From: Crenobacter oryzisoli
Lineage (GTDB): Bacteria > Pseudomonadota > Gammaproteobacteria > Burkholderiales > Chromobacteriaceae
Length of the DNA: 64,000 nt
NCBI RefSeq assembly: GCF_030385785.1
Contig: NZ_JAUEDK010000007.1
Location: 1 to 64,000 of the forward strand
Reading direction: 5' to 3'
Position 1 is the first letter of the stretch; each line of letters opens with the position of its first letter. Positions 1-9,127 of the stretch are shown in pieces. Below the pieces are notes generated by a model. The model was not told the origin of the DNA. It made no database searches and was given only the letters and a program-made list of their open reading frames with translations. The position numbers and the translations under genes were made by a program.

Positions 1-1
1 C

Positions 2-253
2 GGTATTCGCGTCTACTTTGCCGACCCACACAGCCCGTGGCAGCGGGGTAGCAACGAGAACGCCAACGGCCTGATCCGGGAATATTTGCCCAAAGGGACA
101 GACCTGTCCGTGCACAGCCAGGAAGAACTGGATGCTATCGCGCACCGGCTGAACACACGCCCACGTGCAGTGTTGAAATTCAAGATGCCGATCGAGGTGT
201 TTGCCGAACATCTGGATGCCGTGATTGAATCGCGACAAGCCGAGAAACATTAA
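2..253 (+). mobile_element. IS30-family transposase, C-terminal part (cut by window edge)
   Basis: The reading frame is open from base 2 to a TAA at 251-253 and gives 83 residues. It contains the IS30 signature around [16 protein letters not shown], followed by [14 protein letters not shown], the region that carries the last acidic residue of the DDE catalytic triad. The end ([18 protein letters not shown]) is the usual IS30 C-terminus. The 5' part lies outside the window, so intactness cannot be judged. Family assignment is confident; the exact element is not known. Confidence 0.9.
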
Positions 254-257
254 CCCT

Positions 258-283
258 GTTGCACTTGGTTATTGAGGCCGCCC
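258..283. repeat. Probable right terminal inverted repeat of the IS30 element
   Basis: Just after the transposase stop lies a segment beginning GTTGCACTTGG and ending in GGCCGCCC. This resembles the GTTGCACTT-type ends of several IS30-family elements. The partner end is outside the window, so this rests on position and resemblance only. Confidence 0.35.
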
Positions 284-405
284 GTCCTAAAAGACGTAAA
301 AAAATGCGTCGGAAGCGACGCGAAGACCAATCCATCCACCTGGACAGCTTGCCACATCAGCGCCTATGACAAAAGGGTAATCGTAAACCTACAGGCAAAC
401 ACGTC

Positions 406-603
406 GTGGCTTCCCCCAAGCTGCTCGATCAGGTCATCGACCGCATCCGTCTCAAGCATTACAGCCTACGCACCGAGCAGCCCTACACCAGCTGGATCCG
501 CCAGTTCATCCTGTTTCACGGCAAGCAACCCCCTTCGCAAAATGAGCAAGATCGAGGCTTTCTGCATTATCTGGCTCGGGCGTACCGTACCCAGTTTCAT
601 TGA
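406..603 (+). pseudogene. Remnant of an integron-type tyrosine recombinase (N-terminal SAM-like domain only)
   Basis: The 65-residue frame (GTG at 406) reads PKLLDQVIDRIRLKHYSLRT, then EQPYTSWIRQFILFHGKQ and DRGFLHYLAR. This is the N-terminal core-binding domain typical of IntI-like integrases, where about 320 residues are expected. After roughly LAR the similarity stops and a TGA follows. The catalytic domain with the R-H-R-Y residues is absent, so the product cannot recombine DNA. It sits directly beside an IS30 end, which suggests a decayed mobile region. Family identity is fairly sure; whether it came from a chromosomal integron is inference. Confidence 0.65.
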
Positions 604-649
604 GCCGACCACTCTCAAAGTGGGCCGAAGCGCCGCTCACTCGGCCCGC

Positions 650-726
650 TGTGGATAAGCCCTCCCGCGTGCATCTCGTAACAAAACCGCACGACTCATC
701 CATTACAATGGCGGCAGTTATCCACA
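650..726. promoter_or_regulatory. Two perfect DnaA boxes and putative promoter upstream of uppP
   Basis: Perfect 9-mers TTATCCACA occur at 718-726 (+) and, inverted, at 650-658. Between them is a -10-like TACAAT at 704-709. The 718-726 box overlaps the start of the uppP leader, 11 bp before the ATG, so DnaA binding could affect uppP expression. Box identity is directly visible; function is inference. Confidence 0.4.
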
Positions 727-736
727 GGACCCTGCC

Positions 737-1552
737 ATGACCCTGCTGCAAACCCTCATCCTTGCCATCGTGCAAGGGATCAGCGAGCTGTTTCCGATTT
801 CCAGCGTGGCGCACGCCGTGCTGACGCCGTGGGCGTTTCACTGGGATCTGACGCCCGAATTCCTGAAGGTGCACTTCCTGCCGGTGGTGGTGCTGCTGCA
901 CCTGGGCACCGCGGTGGCGCTGCTGTTGTTCTTCCGCAAAGACTGGATCGCCTACGCGAAGAGCCTGTTCGGCAGACACGACGCGGTGGCGCGGCGCGAG
1001 TTTCAGCTGGTGGTGATCGGCACGGTGCCGGCGGCGCTGCTCGGGCTGATCTTCGAGAAGGCGCTGAAGGGGATGTTCGCCAATGTGATGTTCGCGGCGA
1101 TCTTTCTGATCGTGAACGGGGTGATCCTGTTCGTCGGCGAGAAGGCGCGCAGCCGTGGCCGCAAGGAGCTGACCGAGCTGACGGTGCCGCAGGCACTCGG
1201 CGTGGGTCTGGCGCAGTCGCTGGCGCTGATTCCGGGCTTCTCGCGCTCGGGCGCGAGCATGGTGGCGGGCTTCTGGGCCGGCCTGAGCCACGGCGCGGCG
1301 GCGCGTTTCTCGATGCTGCTGGCCACGCCGATCATCGTCGGCGCCAGCGTGCTGGAAATCCCGAAGCTGGCGCGTCAGGCCGACGCGGCGACGTTCCAGA
1401 CCGCGCTGATCGGCGGCGTGGTGGCCGGCGTGGTGGCCTACCTGAGCGTGTGGGCGCTGATGGCCTGGTTCAAGCGCCAGGAAGTGAACGCGATGCGGCC
1501 GTTCGCACTGTATTGCTGGATCGTCGGCGCGCTGGTGCTGTTCACCCACTGA
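737..1552 (+). CDS. uppP: Undecaprenyl-diphosphatase (BacA/UppP family)
   Basis: Integral membrane phosphatase that recycles undecaprenyl pyrophosphate to the monophosphate lipid carrier for peptidoglycan and LPS O-chain synthesis. The 271-residue length and many hydrophobic segments fit the family. The (E/Q)xxxE motif is present as Q13-GIS-E17 within QGISELFPISS, followed by H26. The second conserved loop is PGFSRSG at residues 166-172, with R170 as the phosphate-binding arginine. The usual EGLTEFLPVSSTGH wording is changed to QGISELFPISSVAH, a variant subgroup. AGGA precedes the ATG. The gene is monocistronic and ends in a strong terminator. Confidence 0.92.
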   Translation: MTLLQTLILAIVQGISELFPISSVAHAVLTPWAFHWDLTPEFLKVHFLPVVVLLHLGTAVALLLFFRKDWIAYAKSLFGRHDAVARREFQLVVIGTVPAALLGLIFEKALKGMFANVMFAAIFLIVNGVILFVGEKARSRGRKELTELTVPQALGVGLAQSLALIPGFSRSGASMVAGFWAGLSHGAAARFSMLLATPIIVGASVLEIPKLARQADAATFQTALIGGVVAGVVAYLSVWALMAWFKRQEVNAMRPFALYCWIVGALVLFTH

Positions 1553-1580
1553 CACGCCCCCTCCGCTACACTCGCAACAA

Positions 1581-1605
1581 CGGCAGCCCACGGGCTGCCG
1601 TTTTT
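1581..1605 (+). terminator. Rho-independent terminator of uppP
   Basis: Stem of CGGCAGCCC against GGGCTGCCG with a two-base loop, followed by five T residues. The same CGGCAGCCC/GGGCTGCCG stem is reused for the terminators at 2145 and 6970. Confidence 0.9.
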
Positions 1606-1644
1606 ACTGCCCACGCGTTAGGCCAAAGCTGGCCGAAACGGGGA

Positions 1645-2055
1645 TCACGCCGAGGCGATGGCAGCCGGGTCCATATACGCCAGTTCCCAGACATGGCCGT
1701 CCAGGTCCAGGAAGCCGTGGCCGTACATGAAGCCGTAGTCGACCGGCTCCTTATAGGTAGAGCCACCGTTGGCGAGCGCCTTGGCGACCAGCTCGTCGAC
1801 CTCGGCACGGCTAGCACAGGACAGGCACACCAGCACTTCGGTTGCGCGGGTGGCATCGCTGATCGGGTGGGGAGCGAAGCTCCTGAACTTGTCCTCGGCC
1901 AGCAGCATCACGTAGTTGTGGCCGTCGGCGACCACCATGCAGGCCCCCTCCTCGTTGGTGAACTGGGCATTGAAGTCGAAGCCCAGCGCGCGGAAGAAGG
2001 CGATCGAACGGTCAAGCTGCTTCACCGGCAGGTTGACGAAGATTTGTCGGCTCAT
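1645..2055 (-). CDS. VOC (glyoxalase/bleomycin-resistance) superfamily protein
   Basis: 136-residue single-module VOC protein. The N-terminus MSRQIFVNLPVKQLDRSIAF, followed by FRALGF, and the C-terminal HGFLDLDGHVWELAYMDP are typical of the small lactoylglutathione-lyase-related family often annotated as a glyoxalase/extradiol dioxygenase-like protein. Candidate metal ligands are the His in the second half (GHGFLD) and the Glu in the final strand (WELAY). Substrate unknown. It is a single gene on the minus strand, convergent with uppP. Confidence 0.8.
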   Translation of the reverse strand: MSRQIFVNLPVKQLDRSIAFFRALGFDFNAQFTNEEGACMVVADGHNYVMLLAEDKFRSFAPHPISDATRATEVLVCLSCASRAEVDELVAKALANGGSTYKEPVDYGFMYGHGFLDLDGHVWELAYMDPAAIASA

Positions 2056-2144
2056 GCGGTTTCCTTGTCGATTGAGGCGTAGGGACGATCATTAGCACCA
2101 TGCCAATACCAAAAGCATAGACATTGCATTGTCTCTCCGAACGG

Positions 2145-2168
2145 AAAACGACAGCCCATGGGCTGCCG
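2145..2168 (-). terminator. Terminator of the purine permease gene
   Basis: Hairpin CGACAGCCC/GGGCTGCCG at 2149-2168; the AAAA at 2145-2148 becomes the T-run on the minus strand. It lies about 40 bp past the permease stop. Confidence 0.75.
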
Positions 2169-2210
2169 TTTCACTTGCGCCTTTCCTTGTCCGGTCAGGC
2201 GGGAACGCAG

Positions 2211-3500
2211 TCAGCCGAACGCGACGTATTTGATCAGGAACAGCGCGGCAATCACCCAGCTGGCGGCGTGTACTTCCTTGATGCGGCCGGTAAACAGCTT
2301 GAGCACCGCGTAGGTGATGAAGCCGAACGACAGGCCATTGGCGATCGAGTAGGTGAACGGCATCGCCAGCACCGCCAGTGCGGCCGGGGTCGCCTCGGTG
2401 ATGTCGTCCCATTCCACGTCGAGCAGTTCGTGCAGCATCAGGCCGGCCACGTAGAGCAGCGCCGGGGCGGTGGCGTACGCCGGCACCGAGCCGGCCAGCG
2501 GCGCCAGGAACAGCGCGGCGAGGAACAACACGCCGATGGTCAGCGCGGTCAGGCCAGTACGGCCGCCGGCCTGCACGCCGGAGGCACTCTCGATATAGGC
2601 GGTGGTGCTGCTGGTGCCCATCAGCGAGCCGAGGAAGATGGCGATACTGTCGGCGAACAGCGCGCGACCCAAGCCCTTGTAGCGCTCTCCCTCCATCAGG
2701 CCGGCGCGGCGCGCCACGCCCATCAGCGTGCCGGTGGCGTCGAACACCTCGACCAGCACGAACACCAGGATCACGTGGATGAAGCCGCCGTGCAGCACGC
2801 CGGCAATGTCCAGCTTCAGGAAGGTGGGCGCCAGGCTTGGCGGGGCGGAGAACACGCCGTTGAACTGGTTGAGGCCGAGCAGCATGCTCAGCACAGTGAC
2901 CGCGATGATGCCGATCAGGATGGCCCCGCGCACCCGCAGCGCATCCAGCACCGCGATCACGAAGAAGCCGAAGATCGCCAGCAGCGCCTGCGGGGCATGC
3001 AGGTTGCCGAGGCCGACCTTGGTAGCCGGGTTGGCGACCACGATGCCGGCATTACCCAGCGCGATGATGGCGAGGAACAGGCCGATACCCGCACCGATCG
3101 CGCAGCGCAGCGACTTGGGCACGCCGGAGATCAGCCAGGAACGGATGCCGGTGGCGGTGAGGATGATGAACACCGTGCCGGACACAAACACCGCGCCGAG
3201 CGCCTGCTGCCAGGTGTAGCCCATCGCGGCGACCACGGTGAAGGCGAAGAAAGCGTTCAGCCCCATGCCCGGCGCCATGCCGATCGGCCAGTTCGCCATG
3301 AAGGCCATGATCAGCGAGCCGGTGGCGGCGGCAAGACAGGTGGCAACGAACACCGCATTCTTGTCCATGCCGGTGGTCGACAGGATGGTCGGGTTGACGA
3401 AGATGATGTAGGCCATCGTCAGGAAGGTGGTGATACCGGCGATGATCTCGGTGCGGACGCTGGTATTGTGTTCTGTCAGCTTGAAGACGCTGTCTAGCAT
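2211..3500 (-). CDS. NCS2-family (AzgA-type) adenine/guanine/hypoxanthine permease
   Basis: Inner-membrane proton symporter for purine bases. The 429-residue product is highly hydrophobic. It carries the AzgA/GhxP-type signature ANWPIGMAPGMGLNAFFAF in its N-terminal third, TTFLTMAYIIFVNP before it, and a GTSSTTAYIESASG motif in the middle (substrate-binding region of COG2252 permeases). The open frame extends upstream to 3623, but the ATG at 3500 is preceded by GGGGAG and matches the family N-terminus, so I chose it. Which purine is carried cannot be told from the sequence. Confidence 0.88.
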   Translation of the reverse strand: MLDSVFKLTEHNTSVRTEIIAGITTFLTMAYIIFVNPTILSTTGMDKNAVFVATCLAAATGSLIMAFMANWPIGMAPGMGLNAFFAFTVVAAMGYTWQQALGAVFVSGTVFIILTATGIRSWLISGVPKSLRCAIGAGIGLFLAIIALGNAGIVVANPATKVGLGNLHAPQALLAIFGFFVIAVLDALRVRGAILIGIIAVTVLSMLLGLNQFNGVFSAPPSLAPTFLKLDIAGVLHGGFIHVILVFVLVEVFDATGTLMGVARRAGLMEGERYKGLGRALFADSIAIFLGSLMGTSSTTAYIESASGVQAGGRTGLTALTIGVLFLAALFLAPLAGSVPAYATAPALLYVAGLMLHELLDVEWDDITEATPAALAVLAMPFTYSIANGLSFGFITYAVLKLFTGRIKEVHAASWVIAALFLIKYVAFG

Positions 3501-3659
3501 GGTGGTGCTCCCCGTTGGCATGCCGTTCCATGTGTTGTTCGCTCGACCGCGCCTGCAGAATGCGGCCATTCTTTCTTCATGAAATGAATTATAAGAAGAC
3601 AATTTCAGTCTGCCAGACGGCATGGTTTGCCGGCGGGAAAGGCGATGCGGATGGGCTAC

Positions 3660-3770
3660 GAGCCGCTAACCAAACCCAGCGAAGCGGTCTTGGCTAGGCG
3701 TGCGGCCGCAGACAGTACAAGTAGTACGGCAGGCCGCATAACAACGCCAAGGGGATTTTGTTAGTGGCTC
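3660..3770. repeat. Large nested palindromic intergenic element (111 bp)
   Basis: Four nested inverted arms share one centre: 3660-3670 with 3760-3770 (GAGCCGCTAAC/GTTAGTGGCTC), 3690-3694 with 3746-3750 (TTGGC/GCCAA), 3701-3707 with 3732-3738 (TGCGGCC/GGCCGCA), and 3715-3718 with 3724-3727 (GTAC/GTAC). It occupies most of the 325-bp gap between the permease start and the DUF3175 gene and would fold as one long imperfect hairpin. The rest of the gap shows only the permease leader. Confidence 0.7.
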
Positions 3771-3825
3771 TAATGCGCCTGGGGGTCAGGCGGCGGGGAG
3801 GATCTCGATGACGTGGACAGAGCGA

Positions 3826-4116
3826 TCACGGACGCCGCCGCGGCCTTCCATAGAGCGATCGGAGCTCGTCCTTCGCCTGCTCCAGGCGTTCGCGCTGCGT
3901 TATGGACAACTGGTGGCCGGCGCGGTTGATGTAGAAGGTGAGCATCGACATCGCCGAACGAAACGGGTCCGTTTTTCTCCGCTCGCTGCGCTCCGCCGAG
4001 CGTTGCAGCGACAGGGCGATGTCGTGTGGATCGTCAAGGGTGAACACGCCCGCTTCCAGATCCAGGGCATTGCTGCCTTCTGTCACCTGCTGCGACCAGC
4101 GTGCCCGCTCAGCCAT
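3826..4116 (-). CDS. DUF3175 domain-containing protein
   Basis: 96-residue basic soluble protein of the DUF3175 family, whose function is unknown. The family pattern is clear: RWSQQVTEGSNALDLEAGVF, then TLDDPHDIALSLQRSAE, RRKTDPFRSAMSMLTFYINR and a C-terminal LEQAKDELRSLYGR. It is last in a three-gene unit (GyrI-like, DUF3224, DUF3175) with short spacers of 38 and 29 bp. The Shine-Dalgarno sequence before 4116 is weak; the start is chosen from family alignment. Confidence 0.85.
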   Translation of the reverse strand: MAERARWSQQVTEGSNALDLEAGVFTLDDPHDIALSLQRSAERSERRKTDPFRSAMSMLTFYINRAGHQLSITQRERLEQAKDELRSLYGRPRRRP

Positions 4117-4154
4117 GCGACGATCCGATTCGATGGGCCTGGGCCGGCGCGCCT

Positions 4155-4559
4155 TCAGGCGGTTCCGGGAAGGCTGTAGGCGAACGCGTAATGGTGTTTG
4201 CCGTCGGCGATATTGATCGCCATCGTGCCGGACAGCCCCGTCAGCTCGCCGGTGCCGGAATCCGGCACGACGGTGACGACCAGCTGCGGCGCGCCGCGTG
4301 TCATCGTGCCGCTGTGCTGCAGCACGAAAGTGCCGGTGCGGCCCTGCAGCGTGCCGGTCACCTTCTCGATGGCGACGTAGCCCGCCGACCCCTGCACGGC
4401 CGTCCCGGCCGACAACATCTCGCCACGGCTCGTCGCCTCGAGTTCACCGACAAACTGCTTGTCGATCGCGCGCCGGCCGAGCAGTGCGTCGGCCCCGACG
4501 TCGTACAGCGGAAGGATAGGAAGTTGCACCTCGAAGGTACCGGTGGCATGGCGATCCAT
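4155..4559 (-). CDS. DUF3224 domain-containing protein
   Basis: 134 residues, predicted small beta-barrel of the DUF3224 family (function unknown). Diagnostic stretches are ATGTFEV near the N-terminus, EMLSAGTAVQGSAGYVAIEK, GTFVLQHSGTMTRG in the middle and GTGELTGLSGTM near the end. CAGGAG precedes the ATG at the right distance. It is the middle gene of a probable three-gene operon; the context gives no direct function. Confidence 0.88.
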   Translation of the reverse strand: MDRHATGTFEVQLPILPLYDVGADALLGRRAIDKQFVGELEATSRGEMLSAGTAVQGSAGYVAIEKVTGTLQGRTGTFVLQHSGTMTRGAPQLVVTVVPDSGTGELTGLSGTMAINIADGKHHYAFAYSLPGTA

Positions 4560-4588
4560 GCGGACTCCTGATGAGCGTCAATAATCAA

Positions 4589-5053
4589 TCAGCATAACAG
4601 CGGACGATTCAACTCGGTACACCAGCTCGCCGGATCGGGGCCCGATTCGGGACCGGTGACGTAGCGCTCCCACAAGTCCGGGGCGGCCTCGTGCCCTGCC
4701 GCGGCGATCCAGGCCATGAACTCGCCCCACGCCACACCCAGTCCCTCGTAGGGGCCGTGGTAGACGGTGCGCGCCACCGTCGCGGCGGGCAGCTCGCCCG
4801 GCGTGACCCGGCCAGTCCGGGTCACTGGCGAAGCGACCGGTACGCCGACCTCAACATCGAAGGTGTCCGGGTCCATGTTCAGGTGGTGCGAGAACACCGG
4901 ACCCGTTGGCGCGATGCCCTGGGCCGCTATCGTGGCCAGCACCTCCGCGATGGCCGGCCCCATGACGCGCTGGATCTCTGCCCGCGCAACGGTGAGATGA
5001 ATGACGGCGGTCAGCCGGGCATCTGTCTGAGCAATCCGGGGGGTGTCGATCAT
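4589..5053 (-). CDS. GyrI-like (AraC effector-binding type) small-molecule-binding protein
   Basis: 154 residues. The sequence fits the stand-alone GyrI-like/SOUL-related ligand-binding domain: early TAVIHLTVARAEI, central FSHHLNMDPDTFDVEVGVPV, then PAATVARTVYHGPYEGLGVAWGEF and a late WERYVTGPES. Such domains bind hydrophobic or drug-like molecules. The frame continues upstream to 5146, but ATG 5053 has AGGAG at the correct distance. First gene of the three-gene unit ending at 3826. Confidence 0.82.
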   Translation of the reverse strand: MIDTPRIAQTDARLTAVIHLTVARAEIQRVMGPAIAEVLATIAAQGIAPTGPVFSHHLNMDPDTFDVEVGVPVASPVTRTGRVTPGELPAATVARTVYHGPYEGLGVAWGEFMAWIAAAGHEAAPDLWERYVTGPESGPDPASWCTELNRPLLC

Positions 5054-5153
5054 GGGACTGTTCTCCTGTCTGCGGCGGCGTACTTGCCTCGGCCGTCGAA
5101 TAGCGTGGGATCGGTAAGGCCTCTCGGCCAGGGTTGGCCAGCTCATGCCGTGG

Positions 5154-5261
5154 CTATTGCTTCTCCGGCATCGCCGACGAGTGGTGGCTGGTGATCAGCC
5201 ATTTCGTCCAGTCCCGTTGGTAAATATAGATATAGCAGGCATGCATAACCGCGCCGGTCTT
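5154..5261 (-). pseudogene. Truncated duplicate of the SgcJ/EcaC-type lipoprotein gene (C-terminal 35 codons)
   Basis: Read on the minus strand, this segment gives KTGAVMHACYIYIYQ followed by TKWLITSHHSSAMPEKQ and TAG. It is nearly identical to the C-terminus of the intact gene at 6169-6648 (KTGAVVHARYTYTY, TKWLITSHHSSAMPENK). Upstream the match ends abruptly five bases before a palindromic element at 5267. It has no start codon of its own and cannot make a folded domain. Confidence 0.85.
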
Positions 5262-5266
5262 TTGGA

Positions 5267-5301
5267 TAGGGCGCAATGCGCTACACTTATTGCGCCCTAC
5301 G
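5267..5301. repeat. Intergenic palindromic repeat, copy 1
   Basis: Perfect 11-bp arms TAGGGCGCAAT (5267-5277) and ATTGCGCCCTA (5289-5299) around an 11-nt loop, followed by CGG. A degenerate second copy lies at 6003. It abuts the broken end of the truncated gene at 5261. Confidence 0.75.
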
Positions 5302-5309
5302 GGACTGAA

Positions 5310-5768
5310 TCAACTCTTCTTAAAGCACTTTCCAGTCGGGTCGAATTCAATGTGGATTAGTTCACCGCCAGAGATGCCCCAGACGTTCCCGCCAGTGAAA
5401 GTCAAACAGCCATCATCTTTATATAAAGCTTCGAGGCGCCGGGCATCACTGCCAAAGTAGAACGGAATCCATCGTTTTCCGGTCTCGTAGCTATTTGTTT
5501 TATCCGGTGCATGCCCCATGACTTCCTGCACTTCATCCATTTTCATACCGATTTTTAATTTTGCCAATTTGCTATCAGGACGCGACGTACCAGAAATCCC
5601 TTCGGAATTGGGTTCTTCTGTTGGCTTTTGAGTAGAAGCGATAGTCTTGTCCGTCTCCGAATTAGTCACTTGTACGGTGTCGGCCATTGCCCAATCAGCA
5701 GCTATTGTAGTAGCAGCGACAATAAATAAAGCGAAGGCAGCTGTTCTCATGCTGGTTTGTTTTTTCAT
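5310..5768 (-). CDS. Secreted SmpA/OmlA (BamE)-like domain protein, low GC
   Basis: 152 residues. A signal peptide starts MKKQTSMRTAAFALF and cleaves near AMA|DT. A low-complexity Ser/Thr/Glu linker of about 40 residues follows. Then comes a compact domain with KIGMKMDEVQEVMGHAPDK and a later ALYKDDGCLTFTGG, which fits the BamE/SmpA-OmlA fold (LxxGMTxxEVxxxLGxP). Two Cys late in the domain could pair. There is no lipobox, so it is periplasmic rather than a lipoprotein. Codon use is clearly more AT-rich than in neighbours, suggesting acquisition. The start at 5768 has GGAAAAG upstream; the frame extends further but without a signal peptide. Confidence 0.65.
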   Translation of the reverse strand: MKKQTSMRTAAFALFIVAATTIAADWAMADTVQVTNSETDKTIASTQKPTEEPNSEGISGTSRPDSKLAKLKIGMKMDEVQEVMGHAPDKTNSYETGKRWIPFYFGSDARRLEALYKDDGCLTFTGGNVWGISGGELIHIEFDPTGKCFKKS

Positions 5769-6002
5769 CTTAATAGCTTTTCCATAGGAATGAAGGTGTA
5801 GGCCACCTCGATAGTGACGCATAAATTGCGTGCCTCACCTTATCATATTTTTCGATATTTTATATATTTGTCATTTCACGAATAACACGAAATCGGCTTC
5901 ATGCAGATTATTCCGCCGCTCAGCCAGCCCACATGGCTTCTATCATCCAACGATCGAGTTAAGAGATAGAAAAAAATGCAGCGTTTTCCCATCTCAACAG
6001 AT

Positions 6003-6037
6003 ACGGCACAATGTGCTGCGCTTATTGCACCCTACGG
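6003..6037. repeat. Intergenic palindromic repeat, copy 2 (degenerate)
   Basis: Aligns along its length with the 5267-5301 element: both have the CAATG(C/T)GCT left core, CTTATTGC and a CCCTACGG end. Here the left arm has changed (GGCACAAT), so the hairpin is imperfect. Confidence 0.6.
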
Positions 6038-6089
6038 GGCTAAACCGCGACGAACGTCGGGTGGTGGATCCGCTCGACAAGCTCGGCGC

Positions 6090-6131
6090 GCAATAGAAAA
6101 CGGCGGTCGGAAGACCATCGCTTTCTATTGC
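6090..6131. repeat. Perfect 10-bp inverted repeat
   Basis: GCAATAGAAA at 6090-6099 and TTTCTATTGC at 6122-6131, separated by 22 nt. It lies about 40 bp beyond the stop of the SgcJ-like gene and could act as its transcription end hairpin, although the T-run is short. Confidence 0.5.
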
Positions 6132-6168
6132 ACACGCCGGATGCGTCTTGGCACAGACGCGATAACCC

Positions 6169-6648
6169 CTACTTGTTCTCCGGCATGGCCGACGAGTGGT
6201 GGCTGGTAATCAGCCACTTCGTCCCATCCCAGCGGTAGGTATAGGTATAGCGGGCATGCACGACAGCCCCCGTCTTGGTGAAGGTGAAGGTGTAGAGCCC
6301 AGCATCCACGGCAGAATTGCAGCCGAGCTCGATGAAGCGCATGTCGATCTTGCCGGACGGTCCGTTCGCCAGAAAGTGCTGGAAATAGTCCAGCTTCTCG
6401 GCCGGGGTGAGGCGCGGCTGATTGGACACCGTCGGCAGCAGGATGGAGTGCTCCGCGTAGTTGGCGACCACCCGATGCGGGTCTCGGGTCTGCAGCGACT
6501 GGTTCCAGCGATCGAACAGCGCTGCGATCTCTTGCTCCGAGGTGGGCTTGCAGCTTGCCGTGCTGCTGGCCTGCGCAGTGGGGGAAGCGGAGTGGGTGGC
6601 ACATCCGGTCAGCACGAGCGCCAACAGGGCAACGCTGGCGAGTTTCAT
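6169..6648 (-). CDS. SgcJ/EcaC-family (DUF4440, SnoaL-like) lipoprotein
   Basis: 159 residues. The N-terminus MKLASVALLALVLTGC has a lipobox (LTG|C16), so the product should be a lipoprotein. The body is a single NTF2/SnoaL-like cone: EIAALFDRWNQSLQTRDP, VVANYAEHSILLPT, then KLDYFQHFL and FTFTKTGAVVHARYTYTY. This matches the SgcJ/EcaC oxidoreductase-like family; the catalytic role is unproven. GGAG lies before ATG 6648. A truncated copy of its 3' end lies at 5154-5261. Monocistronic. Confidence 0.85.
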   Translation of the reverse strand: MKLASVALLALVLTGCATHSASPTAQASSTASCKPTSEQEIAALFDRWNQSLQTRDPHRVVANYAEHSILLPTVSNQPRLTPAEKLDYFQHFLANGPSGKIDMRFIELGCNSAVDAGLYTFTFTKTGAVVHARYTYTYRWDGTKWLITSHHSSAMPENK

Positions 6649-6969
6649 GGCAGAGCTCCTTTGGTGATGGAAGTCATGACACCTCTTGTCCGCCCTTTCA
6701 CGAACTGAGACCTGCTCATGATCTGCTGCGCTCGGGTGATCCTGCGTTGAAATGAGGCCCAACATGCTTGTCTGTTCGATGAGTAGATTCTGCTTTTTCG
6801 CCTCATTTCACCTTGGCTGACCCTTCGCTCACTAGATCATGCACAGGCTCCAAGAAAAGGCGTCCGGACTGCCACCGGGTGTCTCGCCGCCCTTATCCGC
6901 TACCGCCTCTTTGGCAACATAGTCCGCCCAAGCGTCCAAGCAAAGCCGTTCGAATCGCATCGAGCAACA
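6649..6969. other. Non-coding gap between SgcJ-like gene and thiC terminator
   Basis: 320 bp without a supportable gene. The only structure seen is an 11-bp inverted repeat TGAAATGAGGC (6748-6758) / GCCTCATTTCA (6800-6810), of unknown meaning. Confidence 0.5.
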
Positions 6970-6993
6970 AAAACGGCAGCCCGCAGGCTGCCG
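6970..6993 (-). terminator. Terminator of thiC
   Basis: Stem CGGCAGCC/GGCTGCCG at 6974-6993 followed, on the minus strand, by TTTTTG (from the A-run 6969-6973). It lies 35 bp beyond the thiC stop. Confidence 0.85.
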
Positions 6994-7027
6994 TTTCATC
7001 TTCCAACGTTGACCGAACGGCCGACAG

Positions 7028-8980
<1,953 letters not shown>

Positions 8981-9016
8981 TTACCGCACAGACGGGCCCC
9001 GGACGGGGCTTGGCGG

Positions 9017-9099
9017 TCTCTTCGCTTCCCTACGCCGGTGTTATCCGGATCAGGTTCCAAGGGTATTTCTCACCCACGCGTCATGCGCGCAGGACCCCT
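9017..9099 (-). promoter_or_regulatory. TPP riboswitch (THI element) controlling thiC
   Basis: On the minus strand the order is AGGGGTCC, GTGAGAAATACCC, GAACCTGATCCGGATAACAC, CGGCGTAGGGAA. These are the conserved THI-box blocks for pyrimidine and pyrophosphate sensing. It ends about 85 nt before the thiC ATG, which leaves room for an expression platform. Confidence 0.95.
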
Positions 9100-9127
9100 A
9101 GCGATGCCAGGCATGCATGCAGACCCC

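Larger units (their letters stand above)
5769..6168. other. Gene-free stretch with repeats only
   Basis: About 400 bp with no convincing gene. The left half (5830-5960) is AT-rich. The right half carries the degenerate palindrome at 6003-6037 and a perfect inverted repeat at 6090-6131 (below). Confidence 0.6.

Noticed and set aside
272-658. 128-codon frame overlapping the integrase remnant
   Set aside because: Different frame from the recognisable integrase residues; no domain seen.
506-1591. Long minus-strand open frame across uppP (361 codons)
   Set aside because: Arg/His/Gln-rich composition typical of GC-rich antisense frames; uppP on the other strand has full family motifs.
2124-3497. 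457-codon plus-strand frame over the purine permease
   Set aside because: Low-complexity Arg/His/Glu composition; the permease frame is clearly the real one.
6748-6810. 11-bp inverted repeat TGAAATGAGGC / GCCTCATTTCA as ends of an insertion element
   Set aside because: Only 41 bp lie between the arms, with no target duplication and no second copy; left as an unexplained repeat.
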